DNA of 24,719 nucleotides from Gammaproteobacteria bacterium (GCA_030432795.1 JAUILW010000008.1:1-24719), one strand, 5' to 3'. Shown: positions 15,025 through 23,403, counted from the stretch's first letter. Notes: generated by a model not told the origin, from the sequence alone. Numbers and translations: made by a program.

Positions 15025-16548
15025 ATGCAACCCATTGAGACCGGCAGTCGGCGAGAAATCGACTGGTTCATATTCTGCGCGTCTGCACTCATCGTCTACC
15101 TCGTGTGCATTCCCTTGGCTGTGTACCCGAACGCTGGTGCGCAAGCGCTCAACATCGCGTTCGAATTCGTGACCCAGCAACTGGGCGTGGTCTACATCCT
15201 GTTCGCGGCCTTCGCGCTGGTGTTTCTCCTGTATCTGGCGTTCTCCCGCTACGGCAGCATCCGCCTGGGAGACGCGCCTGCGGAATTCTCCGACTTCAGC
15301 TGGGCAGCCATGCTGTTCTGCGGCGGCATCGGCACCAGTGTGCTGTACTGGGGCACGATCGAGTGGGGCTACTACTTTGCCGCTCCGCCGTTCGGCGTGC
15401 AGCCGGAATCCCGCGAAGCGCTGCGCTGGGCAACCAGCTACCCGATTTTCCACTGGGGATTTTCCGGCTGGGCGTTGTACTGCCTGCCGGGTATCGCCAG
15501 CGCCTATGCCTACCATGTGCGCAAGGACCCCGTCCTTCGCCTCAGCGCCGCCTGCCGGCCGGTCATCGGGCGCCATGCCGACGGGCTACTTGGCCGCGTC
15601 ATTGACCTTCTCTACATGGTGGGGCTCATCGGTGCGACCAGCACCGGAATCGGCCTCGCCGTACCGCTGATCGCATCGTGCCTGGGCGAGATGTTCGGCT
15701 GGCAGGAGACATTTGTACTGAAAGTATTCGTCATCACCGGCATCACCGCCGTATTCAGCGTGAGCGTGTGGGTGGGCCTCGAGAAAGGCATCAAGCGGCT
15801 CAGCAACGCTGCGGTGTGGATGGCATTTGCTCTGCTCGCGTTCGTGCTCATCAGCGGCCCGACGATCTACATCCTCGAGACCGGCACCACCACGTTCGGC
15901 TTCATGTTGCAGAACTTTCTGCGCATGAGCACCTGGACCGACCCAGCGGGCAGCGCCCGGTTCGTGGAGTCGTGGACGGTGTTCTACTGGGCCTGGTGGT
16001 TGGCGCTTGGTCCCTTCATGGGCATCTTCATCACCAAGATCTCCGCCGGGCGCACCATCTCCCAGGTAGTGCTCGGCTCGCTCGGTTACGGCACCCTCGG
16101 CTGCACCGTCTTCTTCGTCGTTCTGGGTACCTATGCGGTACACCTCAACGCCACGGCACAGGTACCGCTGCTCGACATGCTGGCGGACAATCGCGCCGCT
16201 GAGGCCGTGGTTGCGGTGATCGCATCATTGCCGCTGGCCAAGCTAATGGTGCCGTTGTTCTGCGCGATATGCGTCATATTCGCAGCTACCAGCTACGACT
16301 CCGCCTCTTATACGCTGGCGTCGTCTACCACACGCGAACTTACCAGTGTCTCTCATCCGGCACGCTGGAACCGACTGTTCTGGGCCGCGACCCTCGGCAT
16401 GGTGCCGATCACGCTGATCTACATCGGCGGTCTGCGACCCCTTCAGTCGGCCGTGGTGGCCGTCAGCTTACCGCTGCTGCTGGTGGTCATGCTGATGACA
16501 TGGGGACTGCTCAGAAGCCTGCGTCAAGACACCCAGGACGCGAACTAA
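15025..16548 (+). CDS. BCCT-family betaine/choline/carnitine transporter
   Basis: The 507-residue protein has about twelve membrane segments and the BCCT hallmark in segment 8, ESWTVFYWAWWLALGPFMG (315-333), with the W/Y box that binds a trimethylammonium group, followed by ITKISAGRTISQ (336-347). In segment 3, GGIGTSVLYWGTIEWGYYF (100-118) and PPFG (121-124) resemble the CaiT-like lineage more than BetP/BetT. The protein lacks the long cytosolic C-terminal domain that senses osmotic stress in BetP or BetT, so it looks like a catabolic carrier rather than an osmoregulated one (inference). Substrates may be choline, carnitine or betaine. ATG 15025 starts 42 bases from the divergent GMC gene, so the pair probably shares a control region. 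Confidence 0.93.
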   Translation: MQPIETGSRREIDWFIFCASALIVYLVCIPLAVYPNAGAQALNIAFEFVTQQLGVVYILFAAFALVFLLYLAFSRYGSIRLGDAPAEFSDFSWAAMLFCGGIGTSVLYWGTIEWGYYFAAPPFGVQPESREALRWATSYPIFHWGFSGWALYCLPGIASAYAYHVRKDPVLRLSAACRPVIGRHADGLLGRVIDLLYMVGLIGATSTGIGLAVPLIASCLGEMFGWQETFVLKVFVITGITAVFSVSVWVGLEKGIKRLSNAAVWMAFALLAFVLISGPTIYILETGTTTFGFMLQNFLRMSTWTDPAGSARFVESWTVFYWAWWLALGPFMGIFITKISAGRTISQVVLGSLGYGTLGCTVFFVVLGTYAVHLNATAQVPLLDMLADNRAAEAVVAVIASLPLAKLMVPLFCAICVIFAATSYDSASYTLASSTTRELTSVSHPARWNRLFWAATLGMVPITLIYIGGLRPLQSAVVAVSLPLLLVVMLMTWGLLRSLRQDTQDAN

Positions 16549-16650
16549 CAGACACCTCACAGGGTAGAACATTCCTCTTACAAGCAGCCTCGACGACGCT
16601 GTCACAATCACCGCGTGATCCAGTTCTCATGAAGTGATCGAGGCAACCCC

Positions 16651-17565
16651 ATGTCAGAAGCCATATACCCCGAGACCAAGCCACGCAGCCTGGGCGCCGT
16701 CGCCTGGCTTGGTGTCGCGATCGCCGCCTTCATGGGCATCGCCACTTTCCTGCTTTCGTATGACCCGACATCCGGTGGAAACGAGCGAACGAACATTCTG
16801 TTGCTGGGGATCGGCGGAGAAGGCCACGCCGGCGGAAATCTAGCAGACAGCATCATGGTCGCCAGCATTCAAGGCGACGAAGCCGTACTGCTCAGCATCC
16901 CGCGCGACCTCTACATCGACATTCATGGCATTCGTACCGGGCGCATCAATGCAGCCCACGCCATCGGTGAATCCCGCTACCACGATGGGATCGGCCTCAT
17001 GCGTACGACACTTGAGGAGACTCTGGGAATACCCATTCATCACTACGTGCGCGTGGACTTTCAGGGGTTCGTCAGCACGATCGATGCCGTCGGCGGCATC
17101 TCCGTGCGCCTGCAGCAGCCGATATACGACACGCACTTCGAAAAGGAGTACGGCGTCATCGACTACGCTGCTGGCGAGCATCAGCTCGATGGTCGGGATG
17201 CGCTCTACCTCGCGCGCTCTCGAAAAACCAGCGCCCGCGGTGATTTCGATCGCGCCGCCCGCCAACGGGCCATACTGATGGGCGCCCGCGATCGTCTGCT
17301 GAGCGTAGACATTCTGGCCAACCCGTCGGCTATCAGCACGGTCTTCGAAGCAGCCGGCACACATTTACGCAGCAGTCTGTCGTTATACGACACCTGGGCG
17401 ATGTACCACAGAGCCCGGGCAGTGCAGCGGATCGAATCCATCGGCCTGGGAGACGTCACCGGGCTTCTGACGCCACGCACCATCGACGGTGCGCAGGTAC
17501 TGGTTCCCGCAAGCGAAGACCTGGCAGCCATTCGCCACTTCGTCGGCGACCTGCTGCGCGGCTGA
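16651..17565 (+). CDS. LytR-CpsA-Psr (LCP) family protein
   Basis: The 304-residue protein has one N-terminal membrane segment (about 15-36) and a periplasmic LCP domain (44-225). Family motifs are NLADSIMV (63-70) with D66, SIPRDLYIDI (82-91) with R85 and D86, GRINAAHA (97-104), HYVRVDFQGF (131-140), and ALYLARSRKTSARGDFDRAARQRA (read as YLARSR at 186-191 and DFDRAARQR at 198-206), which carry the arginines that bind the polyprenyl pyrophosphate. LCP enzymes transfer glycopolymers from undecaprenyl pyrophosphate to the cell wall in Gram-positives; in a Gram-negative the acceptor is unclear. The start ATG 16651 has GAGG about eight bases upstream. It stands alone between the transporter and the copper protein gene, with no visible capsule or teichoic acid genes nearby. 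Confidence 0.87.
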   Translation: MSEAIYPETKPRSLGAVAWLGVAIAAFMGIATFLLSYDPTSGGNERTNILLLGIGGEGHAGGNLADSIMVASIQGDEAVLLSIPRDLYIDIHGIRTGRINAAHAIGESRYHDGIGLMRTTLEETLGIPIHHYVRVDFQGFVSTIDAVGGISVRLQQPIYDTHFEKEYGVIDYAAGEHQLDGRDALYLARSRKTSARGDFDRAARQRAILMGARDRLLSVDILANPSAISTVFEAAGTHLRSSLSLYDTWAMYHRARAVQRIESIGLGDVTGLLTPRTIDGAQVLVPASEDLAAIRHFVGDLLRG

Positions 17566-17600
17566 GCCTGCAGCGTTCGTCGGCGGCGGACTCCGCGCCC

Positions 17601-17630
17601 CTGACGCCGATTGCTACTTTTCGCTATGAT
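17601..17630 (+). promoter_or_regulatory. Candidate promoter of the redoxin/copper protein gene
   Basis: CTGACG (17601-17606, 4 of 6) and TATGAT (17625-17630, 5 of 6) are 18 bases apart. Transcription would start near 17637 and give a leader of about 27 bases containing GGAG (17651-17654), nine bases before ATG 17664. Confidence 0.35.
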
Positions 17631-17663
17631 CAGGCGTTACCAATCGAAACGGAGCCAGACATC

Positions 17664-19598
17664 ATGCGACGACTTCTGCCCGCTTGCGCCCTTCTTTCGC
17701 TCCTCGCCACCACCACCTACGCTGCACCCGTAGACAACTTCGTGCTGCTCGATCAGCACGGCAAGGCGCACGAGCTGTACTATCAGAGCGACGTCAAAGC
17801 GCTGGCCCTGTTCATCCAGGGCAACGGCTGCCCAATCGCCCGTAACGCCTACATCGACCTCAAGGCGCTGCGCGAGCAGTTCGCAGATGCGAGCGTTCGA
17901 TTTCTCATGCTCAACAGCAACCTGCAGGACAACCGGGAGAGCATCGCCCGGGAAGCGGCAGAGTGGAACATCGACCTGCCCATTCTGGACGACACCACGC
18001 AGCTCATCGGCGAATCACTCGGCCTGCGGCGCACGGCGGAAATGCTGATCATCGACACCAACACCTGGGAGATCGCCTACCGCGGGCCGATCAACGACCG
18101 GCTCGACTACGAACGGCAGAAGCAGGAGGCTGGCGCCCACTACGCCGCTGACGCCATTAGCGCCGTGCTGCAGGGCAGCCCGGTCGCGGTCGCCCAACGG
18201 CCGGGCAAAGGCTGCCTGATCAACTTTGCCAACGCCAACAAGGCGCACGACGAGATCAGCTACAGCGACACCATCGCACCACTGCTCAAGGAGAAGTGCG
18301 CGGTGTGCCACACCGATGGTGGCATCGCGCCTTGGGCCATGTCGAGCTACGACATGGTGCGCGGCTTCGCGCCCATGATCCGCGAGGTGCTGCGCACCAA
18401 ACGCATGCCGCCGTGGCACGCCGATCCGCATGTAGGCACCTTCGTCGGCGACCGCAGCCTGAGCGATGCCCAGGCAGCAACGCTGGTGCACTGGATCGAA
18501 GCTGGCAGTCCGCGCGGCACCGGCCCCGATCCCCTGCAGCAATCTCCCGTGGCGTACGTCGAGTGGCCACTGGGGGAGCCTGATCTGATCCTCGAAGTGC
18601 CAGCATTCAACGTGCCGGCAAGCGGTGTCGTCGACTACCAGTTTCCGGCCGTAGAAAACCCACTGGATAAGCCGGTGTGGGTGCGGGCGGCAACCGTGGT
18701 ACCTGGCGATCGGAAGGTCGTGCACCACGTGCTCATGGGTGCATCCGACCCCGGCACCATACCGAGCGATGAAGAAAGCGTGTTCGACAACTACATTATC
18801 GGCTACGCGCCCGGCAACGAGTCCGCGGAAATGCCGGAGGGCACCGGCGTGTATGTGGAGCCCGGCACCCACTTCCTGTTCCAGATGCACTACACGCCCT
18901 ACGGCAAAGAAGCCACAGACCGCACGAAGGTCGGCCTGTACTTTCACGATGCGCCGCCGAAGAACTTTCTGCGGCATACCGTGGTGATCGACCCGACCAT
19001 CAACATCCCGCCGAACGACGCCGCCTACGAAGAAGCCGCCTACTATGAGTTCGACAAAGATGCGCTGATCTACTCGCTGGTGCCGCACGCGCACTACCGC
19101 GGCAAGGCATCGCGTTTCGAGCTGGCCTACCCCAACGGCGAGCGGGAGGTGATCCTGTCGGTGCCAAACTACGACTTCAACTGGCAGCGCACCTACGAAT
19201 TCACCGAGCCCAAGGCCATTCCCGCAGGCACGCGGCTGGTGCATGCCACCGTGTACGACAACTCCTCCCGCAACCCCGGCAATCCGGACCCTGACAAGCA
19301 GGTGCCCTGGGGCCTGCAAAGCTGGGATGAAATGCTCTACGGTGCCGTGAGCTACGCATGGCAGGAGGAGACCAGCGCCGAGCCGATCCACAACAAGCAG
19401 CTCGCCCAAACCTACCAGTGGGTCGGCTTCCTCGACCGTGACATGGACGGCAAGCTGAGCTGGCAGGAGCTGCCTCAACGGATCAAGAAGCGCCTCGTGC
19501 AGGGATTCAAGATGGTGGACCGCAACGAAGACGGTGGTCTGGATGCCGTGGAGCTGTATCAGATGAACCAGCGGCAAACGGCTTCCACGGGGCGTTGA
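17664..19598 (+). CDS. Secreted redoxin / cytochrome c / PHM-like copper monooxygenase / EF-hand fusion
   Basis: The 644-residue product has a signal peptide (1-20). A redoxin domain (22-175) carries C56 in NGCPIAR, and C184 follows in GKGCLI, a cysteine typical of this domain arrangement. A cytochrome c-type haem motif CAVCH lies at 212-216, with M248 in RMPPWH a possible axial ligand. Residues 300-565 resemble a copper type II ascorbate-dependent monooxygenase (PHM/DBH): HH 354-355 and H409 in QMHY match the CuH ligands, and H475 and H477 in HAHYRG plus M557 in DEM match the CuM ligands. Two canonical EF-hands close the protein, loops 591-602 and 619-630. All metal-site residues are present, so the enzyme should be active; an electron path from redoxin and haem to copper is inference. 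The substrate is unknown. It stands alone, with its own promoter and a GGAG site at 17651. Confidence 0.85.
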   Translation: MRRLLPACALLSLLATTTYAAPVDNFVLLDQHGKAHELYYQSDVKALALFIQGNGCPIARNAYIDLKALREQFADASVRFLMLNSNLQDNRESIAREAAEWNIDLPILDDTTQLIGESLGLRRTAEMLIIDTNTWEIAYRGPINDRLDYERQKQEAGAHYAADAISAVLQGSPVAVAQRPGKGCLINFANANKAHDEISYSDTIAPLLKEKCAVCHTDGGIAPWAMSSYDMVRGFAPMIREVLRTKRMPPWHADPHVGTFVGDRSLSDAQAATLVHWIEAGSPRGTGPDPLQQSPVAYVEWPLGEPDLILEVPAFNVPASGVVDYQFPAVENPLDKPVWVRAATVVPGDRKVVHHVLMGASDPGTIPSDEESVFDNYIIGYAPGNESAEMPEGTGVYVEPGTHFLFQMHYTPYGKEATDRTKVGLYFHDAPPKNFLRHTVVIDPTINIPPNDAAYEEAAYYEFDKDALIYSLVPHAHYRGKASRFELAYPNGEREVILSVPNYDFNWQRTYEFTEPKAIPAGTRLVHATVYDNSSRNPGNPDPDKQVPWGLQSWDEMLYGAVSYAWQEETSAEPIHNKQLAQTYQWVGFLDRDMDGKLSWQELPQRIKKRLVQGFKMVDRNEDGGLDAVELYQMNQRQTASTGR

Positions 19599-19617
19599 TC
19601 GGCATGTGAAACGACAG

Positions 19618-19637
19618 GGCCCGCCGTACAGCGGGCC
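19618..19637 (+). terminator. Hairpin between the copper protein gene and the GPH transporter
   Basis: GGCCCGC (19618-19624) and GCGGGCC (19631-19637) form a perfect 7-bp GC stem around CGTACA. It lies 20 bases after one stop and 10 bases before the next start. No T-tract follows. It could end the first transcript or shield the weak start region of the transporter gene. Confidence 0.4.
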
Positions 19638-19646
19638 ACACCCGCC

Positions 19647-21140
19647 ATGAGCGCGCAGCTACCCCTTCACACCAAGATTGCGTTCGGCGCGGGCACCATC
19701 TCGGACGGCGTAAAGAATACGTCGTTCAACACATTTCTACTGTTCTTCTACACCCAGGTGGTGGGCCTGTCGGGTTCCGCCGCAGGCACGGTGATTCTGT
19801 TGGCGCTCATCGTCGACGCCATTACCGACCCATTGGTGGGACACATCTCAGACCACTTCAAGTCACGCTGGGGGCGCAGGCACCCGTTCATGTATGCGGC
19901 AGCCCTGCCCATGGGGGCGTGTTTCGTGCTGCTGTTCAACCCGCCTGTCGACGCGTCCTCGACCATGCAGTTCACCTGGATGCTGGTGTTTACCATCGGT
20001 GTGCGTGTGGCGATGACCTTCTACGCAGTGCCGAGCAGTTCGCTCACGGCGGAAATCACGGACGACTATGACGAACGCACCGCACTCGTCAGCTTCCGCA
20101 TTCTGGCCGGCTGGCTGGGTGGGCTGGCAGCAGCGCAGGTGGGCTATCTGGTGTTTTTCGTGCCCTCTGAGGCCTACCCGGACGGCCGCCTGAACGCAGC
20201 CGCCTACGGTGACTACGCACTACTGTGCGGTGCGGTCATCATCGCAGCCATCCTCATCTGCGCGATCGGCACACACCGCCTGATCCCGCAGCTGCACCAG
20301 CCAGCAGCAGATCAGCATTTCTCCTTCGCGCAATTTTTTCGCGAGTTAAAACAGGTGTTTTCCAACCGCGCCTATCTGGTGCTCGTGCTGATGATCCTTG
20401 TAGTGGCAACGGCAACCGGGTTCACCGATGTGATGAACCTGTACGTCACCACCTACTACTGGGAGTTCTCTACGGATGAAATCGCCCTGGCTGTGGGCGG
20501 AGCCGCCATTGCTACGGTGCTGGCGTTTGCCGTTACCCCTGCCCTGTCGCGCCGCACCGATAAGAAAACCGTGATGATGTGGACCATGGCATCGATCACC
20601 TTCGTTGGCCCGCTACCGGTGACGCTGAGATTGTTCGACCTCATGCCAGCGAATGACAGTGCGCTGCTGCTGCCGATCATCGTCGCCTACACGGGCTTCA
20701 TCGTGTTCGTGGCGGTGGTCGTGATGATCGTCGCCGGATCCATGATCGCCGACACGATCGACCTCAACGAAAGAGACTATGGGGTACGTCAGGAGGGTAT
20801 GTTCAATGCCGCCTGGTCGCTGCTGTCGAAAGCCACCTCCGGCATTGGCGGCTTCATCGCCGGCGTGGCGCTGGATGTGATCGCCTTCCCTGCCCGCGCC
20901 CTGCCCGGCGAGGTGGAAGAAAGCACCGTGGAAGCGTTAGGCGTTGCTGTGGGGCCAGGCATATTCATCTTCTGGGTGACGGCGCTGGTGATCCTCGGTT
21001 TCTATCCACTCACCCGGGCAAAGCACCACGCGGTGATCGAAACACTGCGCGCGCGGCGGCTCAACGCGCAGGCGCCGGCGGCGGGGTTGCCGCCAGAAAG
21101 CACAGTGAGCCCAGCAGGGCAGAACCCGCAAGAATCGTAA
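19647..21140 (+). CDS. GPH-family (MelB-like) cation symporter
   Basis: The 497-residue protein has twelve predicted membrane segments and the glycoside-pentoside-hexuronide:cation symporter pattern. The N-terminal KIAFGAGTISDGVKN (9-23) and DAITDPLVGHISD (57-69) contain the conserved acidic residues, and SRWGRRHPFM follows at about 73-82. YVTTYYWEF and FNAAWSLLSKATSGIGG fall in the C-terminal half. Members carry sugars or, in marine bacteria, other organic solutes with Na+ or H+; the substrate here is unknown, and no glycosidase gene is nearby. The start is ATG 19647 with no strong Shine-Dalgarno, just after a GC-rich hairpin. Its last 80 bases overlap the convergent MFS gene, encoding an Ala/Pro-rich tail. 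Confidence 0.9.
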   Translation: MSAQLPLHTKIAFGAGTISDGVKNTSFNTFLLFFYTQVVGLSGSAAGTVILLALIVDAITDPLVGHISDHFKSRWGRRHPFMYAAALPMGACFVLLFNPPVDASSTMQFTWMLVFTIGVRVAMTFYAVPSSSLTAEITDDYDERTALVSFRILAGWLGGLAAAQVGYLVFFVPSEAYPDGRLNAAAYGDYALLCGAVIIAAILICAIGTHRLIPQLHQPAADQHFSFAQFFRELKQVFSNRAYLVLVLMILVVATATGFTDVMNLYVTTYYWEFSTDEIALAVGGAAIATVLAFAVTPALSRRTDKKTVMMWTMASITFVGPLPVTLRLFDLMPANDSALLLPIIVAYTGFIVFVAVVVMIVAGSMIADTIDLNERDYGVRQEGMFNAAWSLLSKATSGIGGFIAGVALDVIAFPARALPGEVEESTVEALGVAVGPGIFIFWVTALVILGFYPLTRAKHHAVIETLRARRLNAQAPAAGLPPESTVSPAGQNPQES

Positions 21141-22329
21141 AGCCGATCTGGTAGTCGCCGTAGATATCGGCCATCACGCCGGCAACGAGTGGCCCACCGG
21201 ACATGCCGAACATCACAACCAGCGAAGAAAAACCCATGATCGTGCCGAACGCGCGGGTGCCGAAATAGTCGGCGCGCATGGCCACCATCAACGGCCCGCG
21301 AATTCCCCAGGCCAGGCCATGCAGGACGCAGAACACCACGACCCCCAGCATGGAGGTGGTGTAGGTAATCAGCAGCATGCCGAGCGTATGCGCCACCATG
21401 CACCACACGCACACCAGGCGTTTGTCGAAACGGTCGCCGATCACCCCTCCAGCCGCCTGGCCCACCATCTGGAACACCGTCAGCCCAAGTACCACCTGGG
21501 AGGCGCCGATGAGGCTGTAACCCTGCCCTTCGGTGAGATGCGGGATGAGGTGCACCATCACCGACGAGACGATCAGCAGCGCCAGGGCATGCCCGAGCGA
21601 GATAAACCAGAACGTGGCGGTTCTCATGGCCTGTCTGGCGGTGAATTCGACACCACCTTGCGCGTGCGCTGCCGCCTCAGCGCTGGTCGCCACACCGTCC
21701 GGGCGCTGACCGTAGTCTTCCGGCCGGTGCCGCACGAGCTGCACCACCGGCAGGCCCACAACCCAGATGATGATGCCGCTGGCCAGCGCCACCGTGCGCC
21801 AGCCGTATGCCTCCAACGCCAGCGCCAGCAGCGGCACACATAGCCCGCCGAGCGAGTAGCCCAGCTGCGACCAGGACACCGCAGTGCCGCGATAGCGACG
21901 AAACCAGTTCACCAGCGACACCATGAGCGTCGCATAGCCGCCCAGGCTCGCGCCCAGGGCGATGAGCACGAAGGAGAGGTAAAACGAGACGATGCTCTGC
22001 ACCTCGCTGAACAGCACGAAGCCCAGGCCAAATAGCGCCATGCCGACGCTCAGGATGGGACGCGGACCGAACCGGTCCACCAGCCAACCCTGCAGCGGGC
22101 CCAGTATGCCGCTCTCTATGCGGGTAAGCGCAAAAGCACCGGACAACGCCGCCTTGCTCCACTCGAACTCGGCCTGCAACAGCACCACATACGCCCCGTA
22201 GGAGGACATCCACAGGAGCGCGGAGAACCATTGCACGCCGCCGGCGGTGAGCACGATCCACCAGCCGTAGAACACGCGTCCGCCCGGACGCATCATGGTG
22301 TCCAGACGGTGAAGGGTATCGGTGAGCAT
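21061..22329 (-). CDS. MFS transporter, monocarboxylate/OFA-like
   Basis: The product (422 residues from ATG 22329) has twelve predicted membrane segments. Near the N-terminus GRVFYGWWIVLTAGG and, further on, FEWSKAALSGAF are typical of the oxalate/formate antiporter and monocarboxylate branch of the major facilitator superfamily; the loop between segments 2 and 3 has GWLVDRFGPRP, the family motif A. Transport of a monocarboxylate or related organic acid is likely, substrate unknown. The start is uncertain: ATG 22344 and an ATG for MMRPGG are alternatives. I prefer 22329 because a 17-bp palindrome (22334-22350) lies directly upstream and would otherwise be inside the coding region. The 3' end overlaps the GPH gene by 80 bases. 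It is divergent from the flavoprotein gene at 22421. Confidence 0.85.
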   Translation of the reverse strand: MLTDTLHRLDTMMRPGGRVFYGWWIVLTAGGVQWFSALLWMSSYGAYVVLLQAEFEWSKAALSGAFALTRIESGILGPLQGWLVDRFGPRPILSVGMALFGLGFVLFSEVQSIVSFYLSFVLIALGASLGGYATLMVSLVNWFRRYRGTAVSWSQLGYSLGGLCVPLLALALEAYGWRTVALASGIIIWVVGLPVVQLVRHRPEDYGQRPDGVATSAEAAAHAQGGVEFTARQAMRTATFWFISLGHALALLIVSSVMVHLIPHLTEGQGYSLIGASQVVLGLTVFQMVGQAAGGVIGDRFDKRLVCVWCMVAHTLGMLLITYTTSMLGVVVFCVLHGLAWGIRGPLMVAMRADYFGTRAFGTIMGFSSLVVMFGMSGGPLVAGVMADIYGDYQIGFTILAGSALLGSLCFLAATPPPAPAR

Positions 22330-22333
22330 GGAA

Positions 22334-22350
22334 CCCCATATCATACGGGG
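22334..22350. promoter_or_regulatory. 17-bp near-perfect palindrome in the divergent region
   Basis: CCCC, one unmatched base, TAT, a central C (22342), ATA, one unmatched base, GGGG: seven of eight positions per arm pair. It lies between the MFS and flavoprotein genes. A perfect 10-bp palindrome, CAAAGCTTTG, follows at 22393-22402. Either could be an operator; neither regulator is identifiable nearby. Confidence 0.35.
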
Positions 22351-22409
22351 CTTTCAACCAGGGCAGCACCCCGCAGATGTCCTTGATATGCTCAAAGCTT
22401 TGCTACAGC

Positions 22410-22414
22410 AGGAG
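22410..22414 (+). promoter_or_regulatory. Ribosome-binding site that fixes the flavoprotein start
   Basis: AGGAG lies six bases before GTG 22421. The frame is open to an ATG at 22322, but those 33 codons lack family similarity and would overlap the start of the divergent gene. Confidence 0.65.
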
Positions 22415-22420
22415 CTTGAA

Positions 22421-23398
22421 GTGATCAGGACCAGATTCACCGAGATGTTTGGCGTCGAGACACCCATCACCATGGGCGGCATGACCGGAGTTGGCTACGG
22501 CGACCTGGTGGCCGCAGTGGCAAACGCCGGCGCACTGGGCTTCATTACCGCGCACATGTTCCCCACGGCCGAGGCGCTGGCGAAGGAAATCGAACGCACC
22601 CGCGAGCTCACCGACAAACCGTTCGGCGTCAACATGACCATCCTGCCGTCCATCAACCCCATTCCCTACGATGAGTACCGGCGCGCCATCATCGAGACCG
22701 GCGTGAAAGTGGTGGAAACCGCCGGTCGCAGCCCAGAGCCGCACCTGCCGGAGTTCAAGGCCGCGGGTGTGAAGGTGATTCACAAATGCACCTCCGTGCG
22801 CCACTCGGTTACCGCCGCCCGCCTGGGCGTGGATGTGATCAGCATCGACGGCTTCGAGTGTGCCGGCCACCCGGGCGAAGACGACGTGACGCTGATGGTG
22901 CTGCTGCCCGCCACGGTCGATGCGGTGGACATCCCGGTGATCGCTTCCGGCGGCATGGCCGATGGCCGCAGCCTCGTTGCTGCTCTGTCTCTGGGCGCAG
23001 AAGGCGTGAACATGGGCACCCGGTTTCTGGCAACGCAGGAAGCGAAGATTCACGCAAACGTAAAGCAGGCCATCGTCGACAACACCGAACGGGACACGCG
23101 GCTCATCAACCGTACCCTGCGCAACACCGCACGGGTTGCCCGCAATGCGGTCTCTGAGGAAGTCGTCGCCATCCAGCAGGACGCCAGCAAGACCTTCGAC
23201 GACGTGAAAGCGCTTGTTGCCGGCGTGCGCGGCCGCGCCAACGTTCTCGAAGGCGGCGACATCGATGGCGGCATCTGGACGGTGGGCCAGAGCCAGGGGC
23301 TCGTACACGATATCCCCACCTGTGCGGAGCTCGTGGCGCGCATCAGCGCCCAGGCAGAGGAAATCATCAACGGCCGGCTCGGCCGCCTGACGGGTTGA
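22421..23398 (+). CDS. Nitronate monooxygenase-like FMN protein (2-nitropropane dioxygenase family)
   Basis: The 325-residue TIM-barrel flavoprotein begins MIRTRFTEMFGVETPITMGG, the standard family N-terminus. FMN phosphate-binding segments are IASGGMADGRSL (174-185) and GAEGVNMGTRF (192-202). H150 in DGFECAGHPGED matches the catalytic-site histidine. The family oxidises nitronates or nitroalkanes such as propionate 3-nitronate, though many members have other or unknown roles. One difference is PITMGGM in place of the more common PIVQGGM, which alters a residue next to the flavin. GTG 22421 is chosen because of the AGGAG site. The PhyH gene follows after five bases, so the two form an operon. 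Confidence 0.88.
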   Translation: MIRTRFTEMFGVETPITMGGMTGVGYGDLVAAVANAGALGFITAHMFPTAEALAKEIERTRELTDKPFGVNMTILPSINPIPYDEYRRAIIETGVKVVETAGRSPEPHLPEFKAAGVKVIHKCTSVRHSVTAARLGVDVISIDGFECAGHPGEDDVTLMVLLPATVDAVDIPVIASGGMADGRSLVAALSLGAEGVNMGTRFLATQEAKIHANVKQAIVDNTERDTRLINRTLRNTARVARNAVSEEVVAIQQDASKTFDDVKALVAGVRGRANVLEGGDIDGGIWTVGQSQGLVHDIPTCAELVARISAQAEEIINGRLGRLTG

Positions 23399-23403
23399 AC
23401 CAT

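Noticed and set aside
14983..15576. N-terminal extension of the GMC oxidoreductase frame
   Set aside because: It is the complementary frame of the BCCT transporter gene, and the FAD-binding N-terminus begins right after ATG 14982.
17580..17610. Possible stem TCGGCG/CGCCGA after the LCP gene
   Set aside because: Only six pairs around a 19-base loop, and it overlaps the better-supported promoter candidate; not convincing as a terminator.
18015..19577. 520-codon minus-strand frame opposite the copper protein gene
   Set aside because: Shadow frame rich in His, Val and Gly; the plus-strand product carries a signal peptide and all metal-binding motifs.
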